This document shows, piece after piece, positions 34,086 to 44,760 of a stretch of DNA of 64,000 bases. The notes under the pieces are model-generated. The model did no database searches and was not told the origin of the DNA. It saw only the letters and a program-made list of their open reading frames with translations. The stretch lies in the NCBI GenBank assembly GCA_013397795.1, contig VZTJ01004197.1, positions 32,834 through 96,833 on the forward strand, read 5' to 3'. Both the position numbers and the translations under genes were made by a program. Source of the stretch: Orthonyx spaldingii. Lineage: Eukaryota; Chordata; Aves; Passeriformes; Orthonychidae. How positions within the stretch are numbered: the first letter of the stretch is position 1; each line of letters begins with the position of its first letter.

Positions 34086-34490
34086 GATCACAGAATCAGG
34101 GTTGGGGTTGGAAAAGAATTCCAGGGTCATCGAGTCCAACCTGTGATGGATCAACATAATTTCACCCAGCCCAGAGCACTGAGTGCCATGTGCAGGAATT
34201 CCTTGGGATTGAGGATTCCAAACCTCCCCGGGCAGCCCCTTCCGAGGCCTGACCACCCTTTCCAGCAGGAATTTTCCCAAATATCCAACCTGAGCCTTCC
34301 CTGGCACAGCTTCTTCTCCTCCTGTCCCTGTTCCCTGGGAGCACAGCCCAACCCTCCCGGACTGACCCCTCCTGTCAGGGAGTTGTGCAGAGCCACAAGG
34401 TCCCTCCTGAGCCTCCTTTTCTCCAGGCTGAGCCCCCCCAGTTCCCTCTGGAGCTGCTTCTCCCATGACTCACGAATCCTTTGAGGGTGA
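34086..34490 (-). mobile_element. CR1 LINE copy abutting a splice acceptor
   Basis: CR1 in gene orientation, from its 3' end (ATCACAGAATCAGGGTTGGG on the + strand) through GACCACCCTTTCCAGCAGG and CCTCCTTTTCTCCAGGCTGA. It fills most of the intron of the Pro/Cys-rich gene and ends about 8 nt before that intron's 3' end. Confidence 0.9.
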
Positions 34491-34539
34491 CCAAACCCTT
34501 GGGCATAAACAGCCTGGGAAAAAGAAAACAAACCACCGC

Positions 34540-34543
<4 letters not shown>

Positions 34544-34574
<31 letters not shown>
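34544..34574. repeat. Poly(T) tract
   Basis: 31 consecutive T on the + strand, in the same intron. Base 34601 nearby is N. Confidence 0.95.
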
Positions 34575-34654
34575 CACAACAAAAACAACAAGTGAGAGTG
34601 NTATTTCCAAGAACAAACTGAAGGATCTGAGAGGGCTGAGAGAATCCAACTCAC

Positions 34655-34737
34655 CCTGCGAGCGGAGACGGAGTCCTGAGGACAGAGCTGGGGCTGAAAG
34701 CTTTTATATGTGGCCGAGCTCTCCTGGGAATGAGGCA
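34655..34737 (-). promoter_or_regulatory. Promoter and exon 1 of the Pro/Cys-rich gene
   Basis: TATAAAA (TATATAAAAG context) is the complement of 34702-34708. The shared element TGCCTCATTCCC is at 34726-34737, 17 bp upstream. Exon 1 ends at donor GTGAGT, the complement of 34649-34654. Confidence 0.85.
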
Positions 34738-34739
34738 CG

Positions 34740-36475
34740 TCCTGGGAATTAATAGCTGAGCACTGAGGCCGCTGCCGTGTGTGTGTGTGTGTTTTGTCTC
34801 TGGACTCGCTGCGGGATTAATCAGCCGCAATTAGCGCCTGCCCCGGTGTCAGCTCAGCGCTCTGCAGAGGCAGTGGCCATTATCTCATTAGTTCTGCCAC
34901 TGGTCATGCTCCAATGGGCTCGTGTTAGTCAGACGGGATCCTGGGATACGGATACCTGGAATGCCGGGGTGCTGAGTGATGTGCCCAAAAGGAGACCCTG
35001 GTGGCAGTGGGAAAACCACGGGAAGGCCCAGGAGCCCTTCCAGAGGAAAGGGAGCGAATCCAGGGCAGCCCCAGGAGCGTGAGGAGCAGCGGGTGTTGTT
35101 CCTGTGGGTGACTGGGAGAGGTGAATCCAGGATCCCTGAGGTCACCGGGCACGGGGGGACCACAGCAGGCTGGGAATGGGGTGTTTATTCCCTGATTTAC
35201 ATGGATTAATTCCCTTCCAAGTGCAGCGGCCACTGCAAGGAAAATCCTTTTATGCGTGGAAAGCCTGGAACGAGGACACCAGAGGAGCGATGACCTCACA
35301 CACAAACAATTCCAGGCTTTGCCAAGCACCGTGTCCACCTTTCTGACATTTTGGCTTTGATTCGCATTCTCTGTAGCTGCTCCATTTTGCATTTCTGTGG
35401 CTGAGACGTTTTTTAAGTACCAGGAAGATTCCTCTGCCGGGAACCCCCAGGGTTCCAAAGGCATTTCCATGTGGAGCCTCCGTAAGGGATGCTCAGAGCT
35501 CCGTCCAGTGGAATTTGGGTTTGAATCACGGGGAAAAGCATGTGCAGAATTCGAGGGTGTGGCTCCAGGGCTGCGCTGGCACCTGACACGGCTCCGCTGT
35601 AATTTATTCTGTAGCTACAGGAGCAGTGCAATTGCCTGGCAGGAAGCCACGGGATTTGTGTGGAAAGATGGAAAAGACCTCGGGATCTGTTAGGGCCGAG
35701 CAGGATTTTAGGTTTAGAACTCACTGCCAGAGTCCCAAGTTTATGCCGGGTTTGGATTTTTTTTTCACGTTAGAGGAGTTTTGGAGTCACATCCCTTCCC
35801 GAGGATTTCACAAATCATCAAGTGCGAATGTTGAATTTCTCAATCTCGTCTCTTAAAGTTTCCCACATTTTAACAGAATCCAGAGAAAATGACTCAGCAT
35901 TTCTGGATCCTGCAGGCTGGACTTAAATCTGAGCAACCTGGGCTGGTGGGAGGTGTCCCAGCCCATGGCAGGGGGTGGGACTGGATGAGCTTTGAAGTCC
36001 CTTCCAACCCAAACCATCCTGTGATTCCATGGCCTCCACATCTTCCAGTGATTCCCTCCCTCCGTGCAGACCTCGCTTGCTGGTCTATTTAATCTTTTTA
36101 AGAAGATTTCCACCAAATTCTCTGGAAAGATCCGCATTAGGAAAGAAGACCTTCAGCTCTGGCTTCAGGACCACAGAGATGCTTTGGTTGCAAACTGGAT
36201 CTTCAAAAGCATCAGCAGGAGAAAGATGGAATTAAACTGATGCTCCTCTCGTTGAGGTGACATTTTTCACTTGCAGGTCCCATTTCCCCCCAGGTGAGCA
36301 CCGGCCCAAGGAGTTCACCAGGTACACCGGGGTGTTGTCATCACAGAATGACAAATATGCAAAATTAATTACATTAATTAATTAAGCAAACGCTAAACGC
36401 GTCCCACACCAGAGGTACTGTTTAAAGACAAATGAATAAACATAACCCAGGAGTTTGCAGGATCAGAACTTACAA
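34740..36475. other. Intergenic region, no gene seen
   Basis: A (GT)n stretch is near 34774-34793, TGACTCA at 35890-35896, and a CR1 end at 35905-36033. Confidence 0.5.
35905..36033 (+). mobile_element. CR1 LINE 3' end
   Basis: Sense CR1 end: GGTGGGACTGGATGAGCTTT, CCCTTCCAACCCAAACCATC, TGTGATTCCATGG. Confidence 0.88.
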
Positions 36476-36756
36476 ATTTTATTGTCTTTCATGACTAATT
36501 GGGGATTAAAGAAAGAGGAGGGAGAAGGAGACGTGGGCAGCATTAAACATCCCACACACCAAGAGGGAAAGGAAGAATAGGGCCAGAAACTCGCTGGGCA
36601 GCGGCTTCAGGGAGCATCAGGGCACTTGGGGACTAAGGGCAGCAAAGAAGAGAAGTTCTACGGTGTCTAAGCACAGCGGGAAGGGCGTTCGGGGCGTCAT
36701 CCGTATCCACATCCGCATCCACGTCCGTATCCGAGCGGGGAACGAGCCGGGCGGGC

Positions 36757-36972
36757 TCAGTTGCCGCAGCAGCCGCCGCAGCAGCCGCTGTTGTTGCTGC
36801 TGATGGTGTAGCAGCAGGACATGGGCATGCAGCAGGACTGCGCGGGCATGCAGCAGGGGCTGCAGCACTGCATGGGGCTGCAGCACATCGGCGTCTTGCA
36901 GCACCGGGGGCTGCTGTAGCAGGTCACGGAGTAATTATTTCCACCGCAGCATCCTCCGCAGCATCCGGGCAT
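36757..36972 (-). CDS. Small Cys-rich EDC protein, copy 1
   Basis: One coding exon, 71 aa, 21 of them Cys, mostly as CC pairs. The protein has CCGG pairs at both ends and a central block MCCSPMQCCSPCCMPAQ followed by SCCMPMSCC. It is paralogous to the gene at 40564-40791, which shares the central block. The density of CC pairs resembles keratin-associated proteins and the neighbouring EDCRP, so a disulfide-bonded role in feather or skin cornification is likely (inference). The acceptor is TTCCAG (complement of 37001-37006) and exon 1 starts at 37467. AATAAA is the complement of 36478-36483. The 3'UTR carries GGATGTGGAT-like repeats and conserved blocks. No symbol assigned. Confidence 0.88.
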   Translation of the reverse strand: MPGCCGGCCGGNNYSVTCYSSPRCCKTPMCCSPMQCCSPCCMPAQSCCMPMSCCYTISSNNSGCCGGCCGN

Positions 36973-37466
36973 CTTGGGGGTGGTGGGAGTGGAGGCGAAG
37001 CTGGAAGGAGCAGAGAGAGGCTGTGAGTGGGAGCAGCAGCTTCGGGAACACGAGGGGAATTCAAAGCTCTGTTCGTTAATTCACATTTGAGGGTTCAAGG
37101 AGGGGAAACCCAGGGGTGTCTTGTTTGTCAATCGTGGCCGCCACGCCTCTGGATTTTTCCGGCGGTGCCATGTCCAGCGACTCATTCCGGGGCATCCTGG
37201 GTGTCTTAGGAAGAGCAACCCAGCACTGAGTCCTCACTCTGGGCCCTTCTGGAATATTCTCCATCCCCTTGCCTTGCGTGGCTGTGTTGACACCCCCAGA
37301 GCCTCCCCGGACCTTTCCAGCTCGTCCCCCTAACTCCTCGTGCAGAGTTCGTAAAACCCCGACTTCCAAGCCCCATCCCAGATCCCCAGCAATACGTGGA
37401 TACTGCTGTAAAATACCCAAAATTCCCTTTTGGGAAGCCAAGGAAGGGTTAGAAGTTCTCACTTAC

Positions 37467-37576
37467 CCTGCTGAAGAGTGAGGAGAGGTGAAGGGAGGAG
37501 AAGGCGAGCGAATGAAGCGAGCTGGGCCCGGAGCCCTTTTATACACCCAGCCATCCTTCCTCCTGGAAGTGAGACA
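37467..37576 (-). promoter_or_regulatory. Promoter and exon 1 of small Cys-rich copy 1
   Basis: TATAAAA is the complement of 37537-37543. The shared element (TGTCTCACTTCC) is at 37565-37576, 21 bp upstream. The donor is GTAAGT, the complement of 37461-37466. TGACTCA is at 37822-37828. Confidence 0.85.
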
Positions 37577-38043
37577 GCTATTGACCATTCCAGCTTCCCT
37601 GTTTATCCATCCAAACCCATATTTTTTAGCCGTGTGTGTCGCCTGGAATTTGCATTTCGCCTCATTACTGGTGATCACTGCCTTTGTTCTGCCTCGTCAT
37701 GGTTCAGCCCGGAGATAATCAAAGGGCTCCCATGAATTTGGATGAATTTGTCCTCCCCACAACCTTGCGAGGGAGCCAAAAAATGCGGCCTCGTATCTGC
37801 TGGACAGAGATGTTCCGGGACTGACTCAGCAGCAGCTGGTGCTGAATGAGTGCAGGAACCGAAACCGAACGCCGGCGTCGTGCCGTGTGTTTCATTGGAA
37901 TGGTGTGTGGGACAAATTGGGAAAATATCAGGAAAATGGGGGTGTTTGTTCCCGGTCACCGGATGTGCACGTGAGGAGGGAGGAAGGAGTGTTTGGGATG
38001 TCTGGGGCTCAGTCACCCTCTCGTGACTCCGTGCAGATCCAGC

Positions 38044-38178
38044 GTGGAATGGTTTGGGTTGGAAAAGGACCTTAAAGATCATCCAGTTCCAACCCCCGTG
38101 CCGCGGGCAGGGACGCGTCCAACTATCCCAGGTTGCTCAGAGCTCCATCCGGCCTGTCCACGGACACTTCCAGGTTTG
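38044..38178 (-). mobile_element. CR1 LINE 3' end
   Basis: Antisense CR1: GGAATGGTTTGGGTTGGAAA, then AGGACCTTAAAGATCATCCAG and CCATCCGGCCTGTCCACGG. Confidence 0.88.
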
Positions 38179-39694
38179 GGAAGTTCTCATTTTGTTTATT
38201 AATTTTTAGTGGCAGTAATGTTTTTATTAATCTTTTAATTAAAAGGTTAAGGGGCAGCTCTGCCTGTGCAAGAGGCGACACCAGGGACGGTGGCTCCGGG
38301 ACTGGGTGTGATGCACCCCAAGTCAACATTTCCCTCCTGCAGCTTCCCCTGGCATCCAGCTGAAATCCAGCTGGGTCCTGGCCCTGAGCAGGACCCCTTC
38401 CAGCCTCCCAGCAGGGAGGGAGGGATTTGGAGTTGGTGCAGGACCCTCTGAGGGTGTTGGGAGGGGAAGGAGCCCAGAATGAAGCAAAGGGTGAGAAGAT
38501 TGAGGTGGAAGAGAAGTGCCCAGCACAGAAACTGCTCCTGACTGGGCTGGTGGAGCTGAGTGGGAGGCAGGGACTCAGGAAGAGACTTTGTTGAGGTGAC
38601 ACCATTTTCTGGGAGGGAAAGAGGAAGGGAGGGAGGTCAGGGTAAGGCAGAGCCTTGGGCAGCTGAACCCTGGCAGGAGCAGCGGGAAGGAATTTTGGGA
38701 GGAATTTTTTCACGGTCTGAAATTGCAGCTCTCAGTTGAGGACCTTGCCACATTATCCTGGGAGCTGCCTAATGAGAGGATGGTGGATCTTGCCTGGCCA
38801 GTTCCCTGCTGCTGCCTGACATCCTCAGAGATCCCGGGGCTGCTCGGGAGAGGGGTCGGCCCAGGTGAGCTGGGCCCGGCCCCCAGGACGATGACAGGGA
38901 CCTCGGTTTGCTCCCTGTGCAGTGCAAGGGGGAGCAGATTGAGATTTCCGAGCTGTTTCATCCCTGCAGGAAATGCCAACAGCTCCTTTCCAGGCTTCCC
39001 TGGCATGAGAGCAATTCCTGGAGTGAAACACTGGGGAAGCAACGCCGGTAATTGTGAGTTCCCCGCAAAGGGCAGGAGAACACGCGCGGCATTTCCTTCC
39101 TGGCAGGAGAGAGAAATGCACTTGGGCAGATCCATTTATTAATTTACAAGGAATTAATGGGGCAGAAGGAGAGGGAAACACTCCTCTTGTGCCTCTTGAG
39201 GGAGATTTTCAGTTGGCAAATCCTGCAGCTGTGAGAAGGGAGATCGAGGTGGGCACTCCCCACCATGGGTGGTTGTGTCCAGCTCTTGGTGGAACCCAAG
39301 GTACTCGAATCATTTTTGGGGAGTGGGATGTGGATCCTAATGCAAACAAGGGACTGAAGCAGGGTGGAAACGGAGTCAGAAAAGGGCACTGAATGCATCA
39401 AAAGGACGGTGGTGCAGAACTTGCATGTTTTGGTACAACCCCAACTGACCCTTGAAGGCAGTGGAAGTTTCTCAGAAGTTGTTTTACAGCTTCAGCTCAG
39501 TACCTGGTAACTCAGTCTGCCAGAGGCAGAACCTCCACGTCCTGAGTGTCCGACTGTCTGTAGGGACTGTCTGTGAGTCCTGAGGCAGATTTATGGCTGG
39601 CTGAAATCCATGGAGCTTTCCTAGCCGGGATTTGTCTGTGTCAGATTCTTTCAGAAAACATTCCCGTCCTTCATGAGTTCATGAATTATTTTTA

Positions 39695-40045
39695 TAGAAT
39701 CAGACACTGGTTTGGGTTGGAAGGGACCTTAAACATCATCCAGTTCCACCCCCTGCCACGGGCAGGGACACTTCTCACTATCCCAGGTTACTCCAAACCC
39801 TGTCCAACGTGGCCTTGGACACTTCCAGGGATGGGGCATCCGTGGAATAACCTGGGCCAGGGCCTCCCCACCCTCACAGGGAACAATTCCTGCCCAATAT
39901 CCAACCTAAATTCCCCCTCTGTGAGTCTGACCCCACTCCCTGTGTCCCGTCCTTGCAGTTCCTGAGGAAAAGTCCCTCTCCAGCTTCCCTGGAGCCCCTG
40001 CAGATCCTGGAAGGTGCTCTGGGGTCTCAACCTCCTTTTCTCCTA
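39695..40045 (-). mobile_element. CR1 LINE 3' region
   Basis: Antisense CR1 starting ATAGAATCAGACACTGGTTTG. It continues through GGGCAGGGACACTTCTCAC and CCTGAGGAAAAGTCCCTCTC. Confidence 0.92.
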
Positions 40046-40563
40046 TTTTCTTCCTATTTCTCTGTTATTTTATACTGAGAGGACAAATATGGCTCCCAGA
40101 GGTGCCAGAAACTCCTGATTGAATTAATGTGTCAGGGATGCCCTGATTCTCTCTGTGTTCCTCTAGTGAGCACCTTGGAGACAGGAGAATCCCAACACTG
40201 GGAAAAAACACCAGGAAATGGTGAACGGTTCGGCAAAACCCTCTGGATCCACCAGCGAACAAACGGATCCACACCAGGGGGTTGCAGGGTCACAAACTAC
40301 AGATTTTATTGGGTTTTTTCAGACAGGCTGAAGCAAAACAGCGATGAAGAGTCAGACATCCCACACACCAAGAGGAAAATGAAGAGCAGGACCAGCGCTC
40401 CCGAGGGAAACTCGCTGGGCAGCGGCTTCAGGGAACATCACAAGCACGTGGTGAGGGAAGACAGGAGAAGAAGAGAAGTTCTACGGTCTCTAAGCACAGG
40501 AGGAGGAGCGTTCGGGGCATCATCCACATCCACATCCACATCCAAGAGGGAACGAGCCACCCT

Positions 40564-40791
40564 TTAGTTGCCGCCGCAGCAGCCGCCACCGTTGCTGCCG
40601 CCGCCGCAGCAGCCGCCGTTGTTGTTGCTGGTGATGGTGTAGCAGGACATGGGCATGCAGCAGGACTGCGCGGGCATGCAGCAGGGGCTGCAGCACTGCA
40701 TGGGGCTGCAGCACATCGGCCTCTTGCAGGACTTAGAGCTGCCGTAGCAGCACACGGTGTAATTTCCACCGCCGCCGCAGCATCCGCTCAT
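40564..40791 (-). CDS. Small Cys-rich EDC protein, copy 2
   Basis: One coding exon, 75 aa, 18 Cys. It starts MSGCCGGGGNYTVCCYGSSK, shares the block MCCSPMQCCSPCCMPAQ with the gene at 36757-36972, and ends SNNNGGCCGGG...CCGGN. It has more Gly and Asn near the C-terminus than copy 1. Acceptor TTCCAG is the complement of 40817-40822 and exon 1 starts at 41188. AATAAA is the complement of 40305-40310. Just after the TAA there are three GGATGT units (40526-40543 region). Parts of the 3'UTR match copy 1 as closely as the coding part. Expected role is as for copy 1. Confidence 0.88.
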   Translation of the reverse strand: MSGCCGGGGNYTVCCYGSSKSCKRPMCCSPMQCCSPCCMPAQSCCMPMSCYTITSNNNGGCCGGGSNGGGCCGGN

Positions 40792-41187
40792 CTTGGTGAT
40801 GGGAGGGGAGGCAAAGCTGGAAGGGAAAGAGAGGGTTTGTCTTTTTCTCTCTGCTTGAATCTCCCAGAGGCTGAGGCAGCTTAAAGTGTTCTTATCCCAA
40901 AAGCCATCCCAAACTGGCCAGGGAAGTGCCTGAATCCCAGGACAGCCTGTCCCTGGAATCACATTCCTGCATTGGACTTCTGTGCTTTTGGCATTTTGTC
41001 CAGCACTGGTTCTGTCAGAGAGAAACCACCTGGGTGCAGCCCAAAACCAATCCCTGGTCCCCAAAACCAGTCTGTGACCCCAAATCTTCTGTCCAGTCCT
41101 GGACCAGACAGGACAGAAAATCCTGGGGAAGCCCTTGGAAACACAGCAGAGTCCCAAAGTAAAGGCAAGTAGCAAAGTCCAACTTAC

Positions 41188-41297
41188 CCTGCTGAGCAGT
41201 GAAGGGAGGAGAGGAGAAGTCGAGATGATGGAGTGAAGACCCCTGGTCTGGGGAGCCTTTTATACGCTCCAAAGCCTCCTCCCCTGGAAATGAGGCA
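41188..41297 (-). promoter_or_regulatory. Promoter and exon 1 of small Cys-rich copy 2
   Basis: TATAAAA is the complement of 41258-41264. The shared element in its best form (TGCCTCATTTCC) is at 41286-41297, 21 bp upstream. The donor is GTAAGT, the complement of 41182-41187. Confidence 0.88.
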
Positions 41298-42416
41298 TCC
41301 CTTGGCAATTCCGACTCCCCGTGGATCACCCGGGGTATCCCCTCACGTGTCTTCCGGTGTTTAATCTTCGCCTCTCTCTGTTTGCTCACCACCTCAATTG
41401 TGCGCCATAATTACTCGTCCAGAGGAACAAGAGATGCAAATTTTCTAATGGATTTGCGTTAATGGGAGCGGAGGGAGGCAGCTCTGAGGTATTCCCATCC
41501 GCTTCCCAAGGAATGACCTTGGGACACAGGGACGCTCAGCAATGTGCCTGGGGGGAGCCAGGTGCTGAAGCAGTGGGACAACCATGCCTGGAACTTGGAA
41601 TTGTCATTGCTCATGTGTCCCCTCCGTCCTTGGCTGGGACCTTTGGGGGCCAGTGGAAACTGCTGGTCAATGGGAATCCTTTTTTCCTGCCTCTGTGGTC
41701 AAAGTTTAGGCTGAAATTTCCCCTTTCTCGGTCTTGCTCTTGGGTTTTGTGTCCTCATACTCCCTGTTTTTAGTTTTTGTTGTATTATTAAGATTTTTTT
41801 TTTTCATGTTCATCCATGGAATGAAGTCTAAATAAAGCGGCTTTCAAAGCAGCAGTGCACACAGGAGCTTTTTTTTCTTGTGTTGATTCCATACATCCCA
41901 TTTTCTGAGATTATTCCAAAGGTTTCTGAGACTGAGGAAACCTGTGGTGATCACATTTGAGTGTTCACATGAGGAACTGTGGCCACATGCAGAGCAGGGA
42001 CAGCTCCATGTTAGAAGAAGGTGTTGATGGTGTTTCCACGTGATGAGAGGGGCCTCCAGTAAAAGATGGGAATTCCAGGATGCTGAGGCAGCACCAATTC
42101 ATGGCAAAGAGGGGCTGCCATCACATTCAGGAGACTCTGACTGTGAGGCTGATGTGATGGCATGTGATCCCTGGTGACTGGGACAGGATCTGCCTTTCCA
42201 GGATGTGACCATGGCCTCCTGGGACGCCGGGTGTCCCTTCTGGAATTGTCCCCAGGGGAGCATTGTTTTGGTCACTCAATAATAACCAAGAGCTGCCTGC
42301 AGGAAGCAACGTCCGCCTTGTGTAAACCCTCAAACATCTCCCCTGAATCAATCATTCACCGCATTTTTATCGGGTTTTATTGTTGCCCCGTTGGCCAAGA
42401 CCATCCCAGTGTTGTA

Positions 42417-42680
42417 GTCATAGAAATACGGAATGGTTTGGGTTGGAAGAAACCCCTGAAGATCATCCGGCCCAACCCTCCTGGACGAACAGGGACACCT
42501 TCCACTATCCCTGGTGGCTTCAAGCCCCATTCAGCCAGGTCTTGGACACTTCCAGGGATGGAGCACTTATGGAATGCCCTGTGCCAGGGCCTCTTAGGGA
42601 AGGATTTCTTCCCAATATCCCATCTAAACCTGTCTCTTTTCCAGGCTGAACCACCCCAAGGCTCTCAGCATTTACAGCAT
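42417..42680 (-). mobile_element. CR1 LINE 3' region
   Basis: Antisense CR1: CATAGAAATACGGAATGGTT, GGTTGGAAGAAACCCCTGAA, CTTGGACACTTCCAGGGATGG. Confidence 0.88.
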
Positions 42681-42847
42681 TTTCCTGCTGTTCAATGCCA
42701 TTTATCCTACACTTGGGTCAGGAATAGCATCTACACAAAGTTCCTTTTACAGACCACGTTCCATCCTGTGATGGAAACTTCCAAGGTGGTTCCGTGAGTT
42801 TGAGTCGCAGGAACTTTGTGAATCTGTTCCTGCATCTTTTCCAATGT

Positions 42848-42980
42848 AGGATAAGGCCAGGTTGGATGGAGCTCTGGTCTAGCTGGAGCTGTCCCTGTCC
42901 ACAACAGGGTGTTGGAACAAGATGGTTTTTAACGTCCCTTCCAACCCAAACTATTCCACGATTCTATGATTCCAAGATGT
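42848..42980 (+). mobile_element. CR1 LINE 3' end
   Basis: Sense CR1 ending ACGTCCCTTCCAACCCAAAC, then TATTCCACGATTCTATGATTCC. Confidence 0.9.
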
Positions 42981-43599
42981 AACCAATATTCACAAGTTTC
43001 CCTAAACGGAAAGCACCTTTATGCAACGTTCTGATACGGGATATCCTTCTGCCCGTGTGCTGTGCCTGATTTACTACAAACAAAAAACATCCTGAAGACC
43101 CGAGCAATGTTTTCAGAGGAGTCAAACACGTAGAGAAGATGATTTTAATGCAGATGTCTCGTGTGAAGTTTGGAGGAAGCAAATCAAGCCAGAGCTCCAG
43201 GCATTTTCCCCAGACCTGCAATTCCGAGCTGAGTCCTGCATTTTAATAGCAAAGAAAGTCCCAGCCAGGGAGGGAAGGTATCGTTGAGTCACGGGTTTGC
43301 TATTTTAGGAATGAGGCTTTTAAGTTGGATGCCAGCCCCGGGTTTCATTCCAGGGCTCGTAGTCCAGGAAGGCGCTGGAGAAACGCTCTGCTCCCCTAAA
43401 AACAACACAATGATGTCAGGGGGTTTCTGAACTTTTATTTTTGGAAGATGGTGGTGGGAAGAAGGTGCTGCCTGCTGTCCAGTGAGTAGTGAATTCCTCT
43501 TGGTACCTGTTGGAACACCCTTTCCGAGATCAGGGATGAGCTCCTGTGCATCTCACAGCTGCCCAAAGCTTCCCCCCCGTGGGACAGCTCCGATCTCTG

Positions 43600-43885
43600 C
43601 TCTGGGACCAGGGACAGGACCCGAGGGAACGGCTGGAGCTGTGTCAGGGAGGTTTAGGTTGGATATTTCTGGAAAGTTCTTCCCCCAGAGGGTGGTTGGG
43701 CACTGAACAGGCTCCGCTAGGAATGGGCACGGCCCCGAGGCTGCCAGAGCTCCAGGAACGTTTGGGCAACACTCCCAGGGACAGGGTGGGATTGTTGGGG
43801 TGTCTGTGCAGGGCCAGGAGTTGGACTGAATGGTCCTGGTGGATCCTTTCCAAATCAGGATATTCCAGGATTCTCTGATTTGTGG
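43600..43885 (+). mobile_element. CR1 LINE 3' region
   Basis: Sense CR1: GTCAGGGAGGTTTAGGTTGG, TGGTTGGGCACTGAACAGGC and the end AGGATATTCCAGGATTCTCT. Confidence 0.85.
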
Positions 43886-44012
43886 AGTGCTGTGGTTGCA
43901 GATGGTGCAATTACGCCTCGTTCAGTCCTTGCCCTTTGAGTTTTAATTACTTCATCTTTTAGTTTTGCAGTAAAATCTGAGCTGAGGCAAATGATCAGGA
44001 GGGGCAGGAAGG

Positions 44013-44185
44013 GATCACGGAATGGTTTGGGCTGGAAAGGACTTTAAAGCTCATCCCCTTCCGCCCCTTGCCATGAGACACCTTCCACTATCTGAGGTTG
44101 CTCCAACCCCTGTCCAACCTGGCCTGGGACCCTTCCAGGGACCCAGGGGCAGCCTCAGCTTCTCTGGGCACCCATTCCAGGGGAT
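44013..44185 (-). mobile_element. CR1 LINE 3' end
   Basis: Antisense CR1: ATCACGGAATGGTTTGGGCT, ACTTTAAAGCTCATCCCCTT, CCAACCTGGCCTGGGACCC. Confidence 0.88.
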
Positions 44186-44760
44186 CAGGCTGCTCTGCTT
44201 GCTTCAGACATCACCTGATTTGTGCCATCAGCCTGGACAGTGCTTTGTGTCCCAGATGTTCTTTGTCCTCCCAGCTGTGCCACTGGGACACATCCAGGAC
44301 CTTGGCCAAAGGCACAGATGGTGTCGGAATGAGGACAAACCCTGGGCAAAGTGACAAATCCTGGGCAAGGTGACAAATAAAGGGCAAAGCCACGTAAGAA
44401 CGACCAAGAGATCAAATGCTGTGTTTTGCTTAATGCTAAATTTTATTGCCTACAAGTCAAGAGAGGAAATGAAGAGTGATCACAGTGACAGCAAAGGTTT
44501 CCCAAACACCAAGAGGAGATTTAACAGCCCACTAACACCTAATGCCTTATACAATGGGTGATAAATTCGAGTGTACTCAAGACAGTCAATAATTAAAGGA
44601 CAGAAAGAAGCAGCAGCTTAAGCTTGAAAAGAAGAAGAAGATCACTAAGAATTGCCTCCATCACGATGAGAACCAGAAGCAAACGAGCAGCTTTTCACCT
44701 CCTTGTGCCCGTTCCTGTTTCACACCAGGGCTGGAGCCAGCAGAGCCACCCGGGGACAGC

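Larger units (their letters stand above)
37580..40295. other. Intergenic region, no gene seen
   Basis: Contains two antisense CR1 copies (38044-38178, 39695-40045) and otherwise unique sequence. No exon recognised. Confidence 0.5.
41300..44435. other. Intergenic region, no firm gene
   Basis: Four CR1 fragments are listed separately. A possible splice-bounded frame at 43320-43395 on the minus strand is discussed under findings. TGAGTCA is at 43285-43291. Confidence 0.45.
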
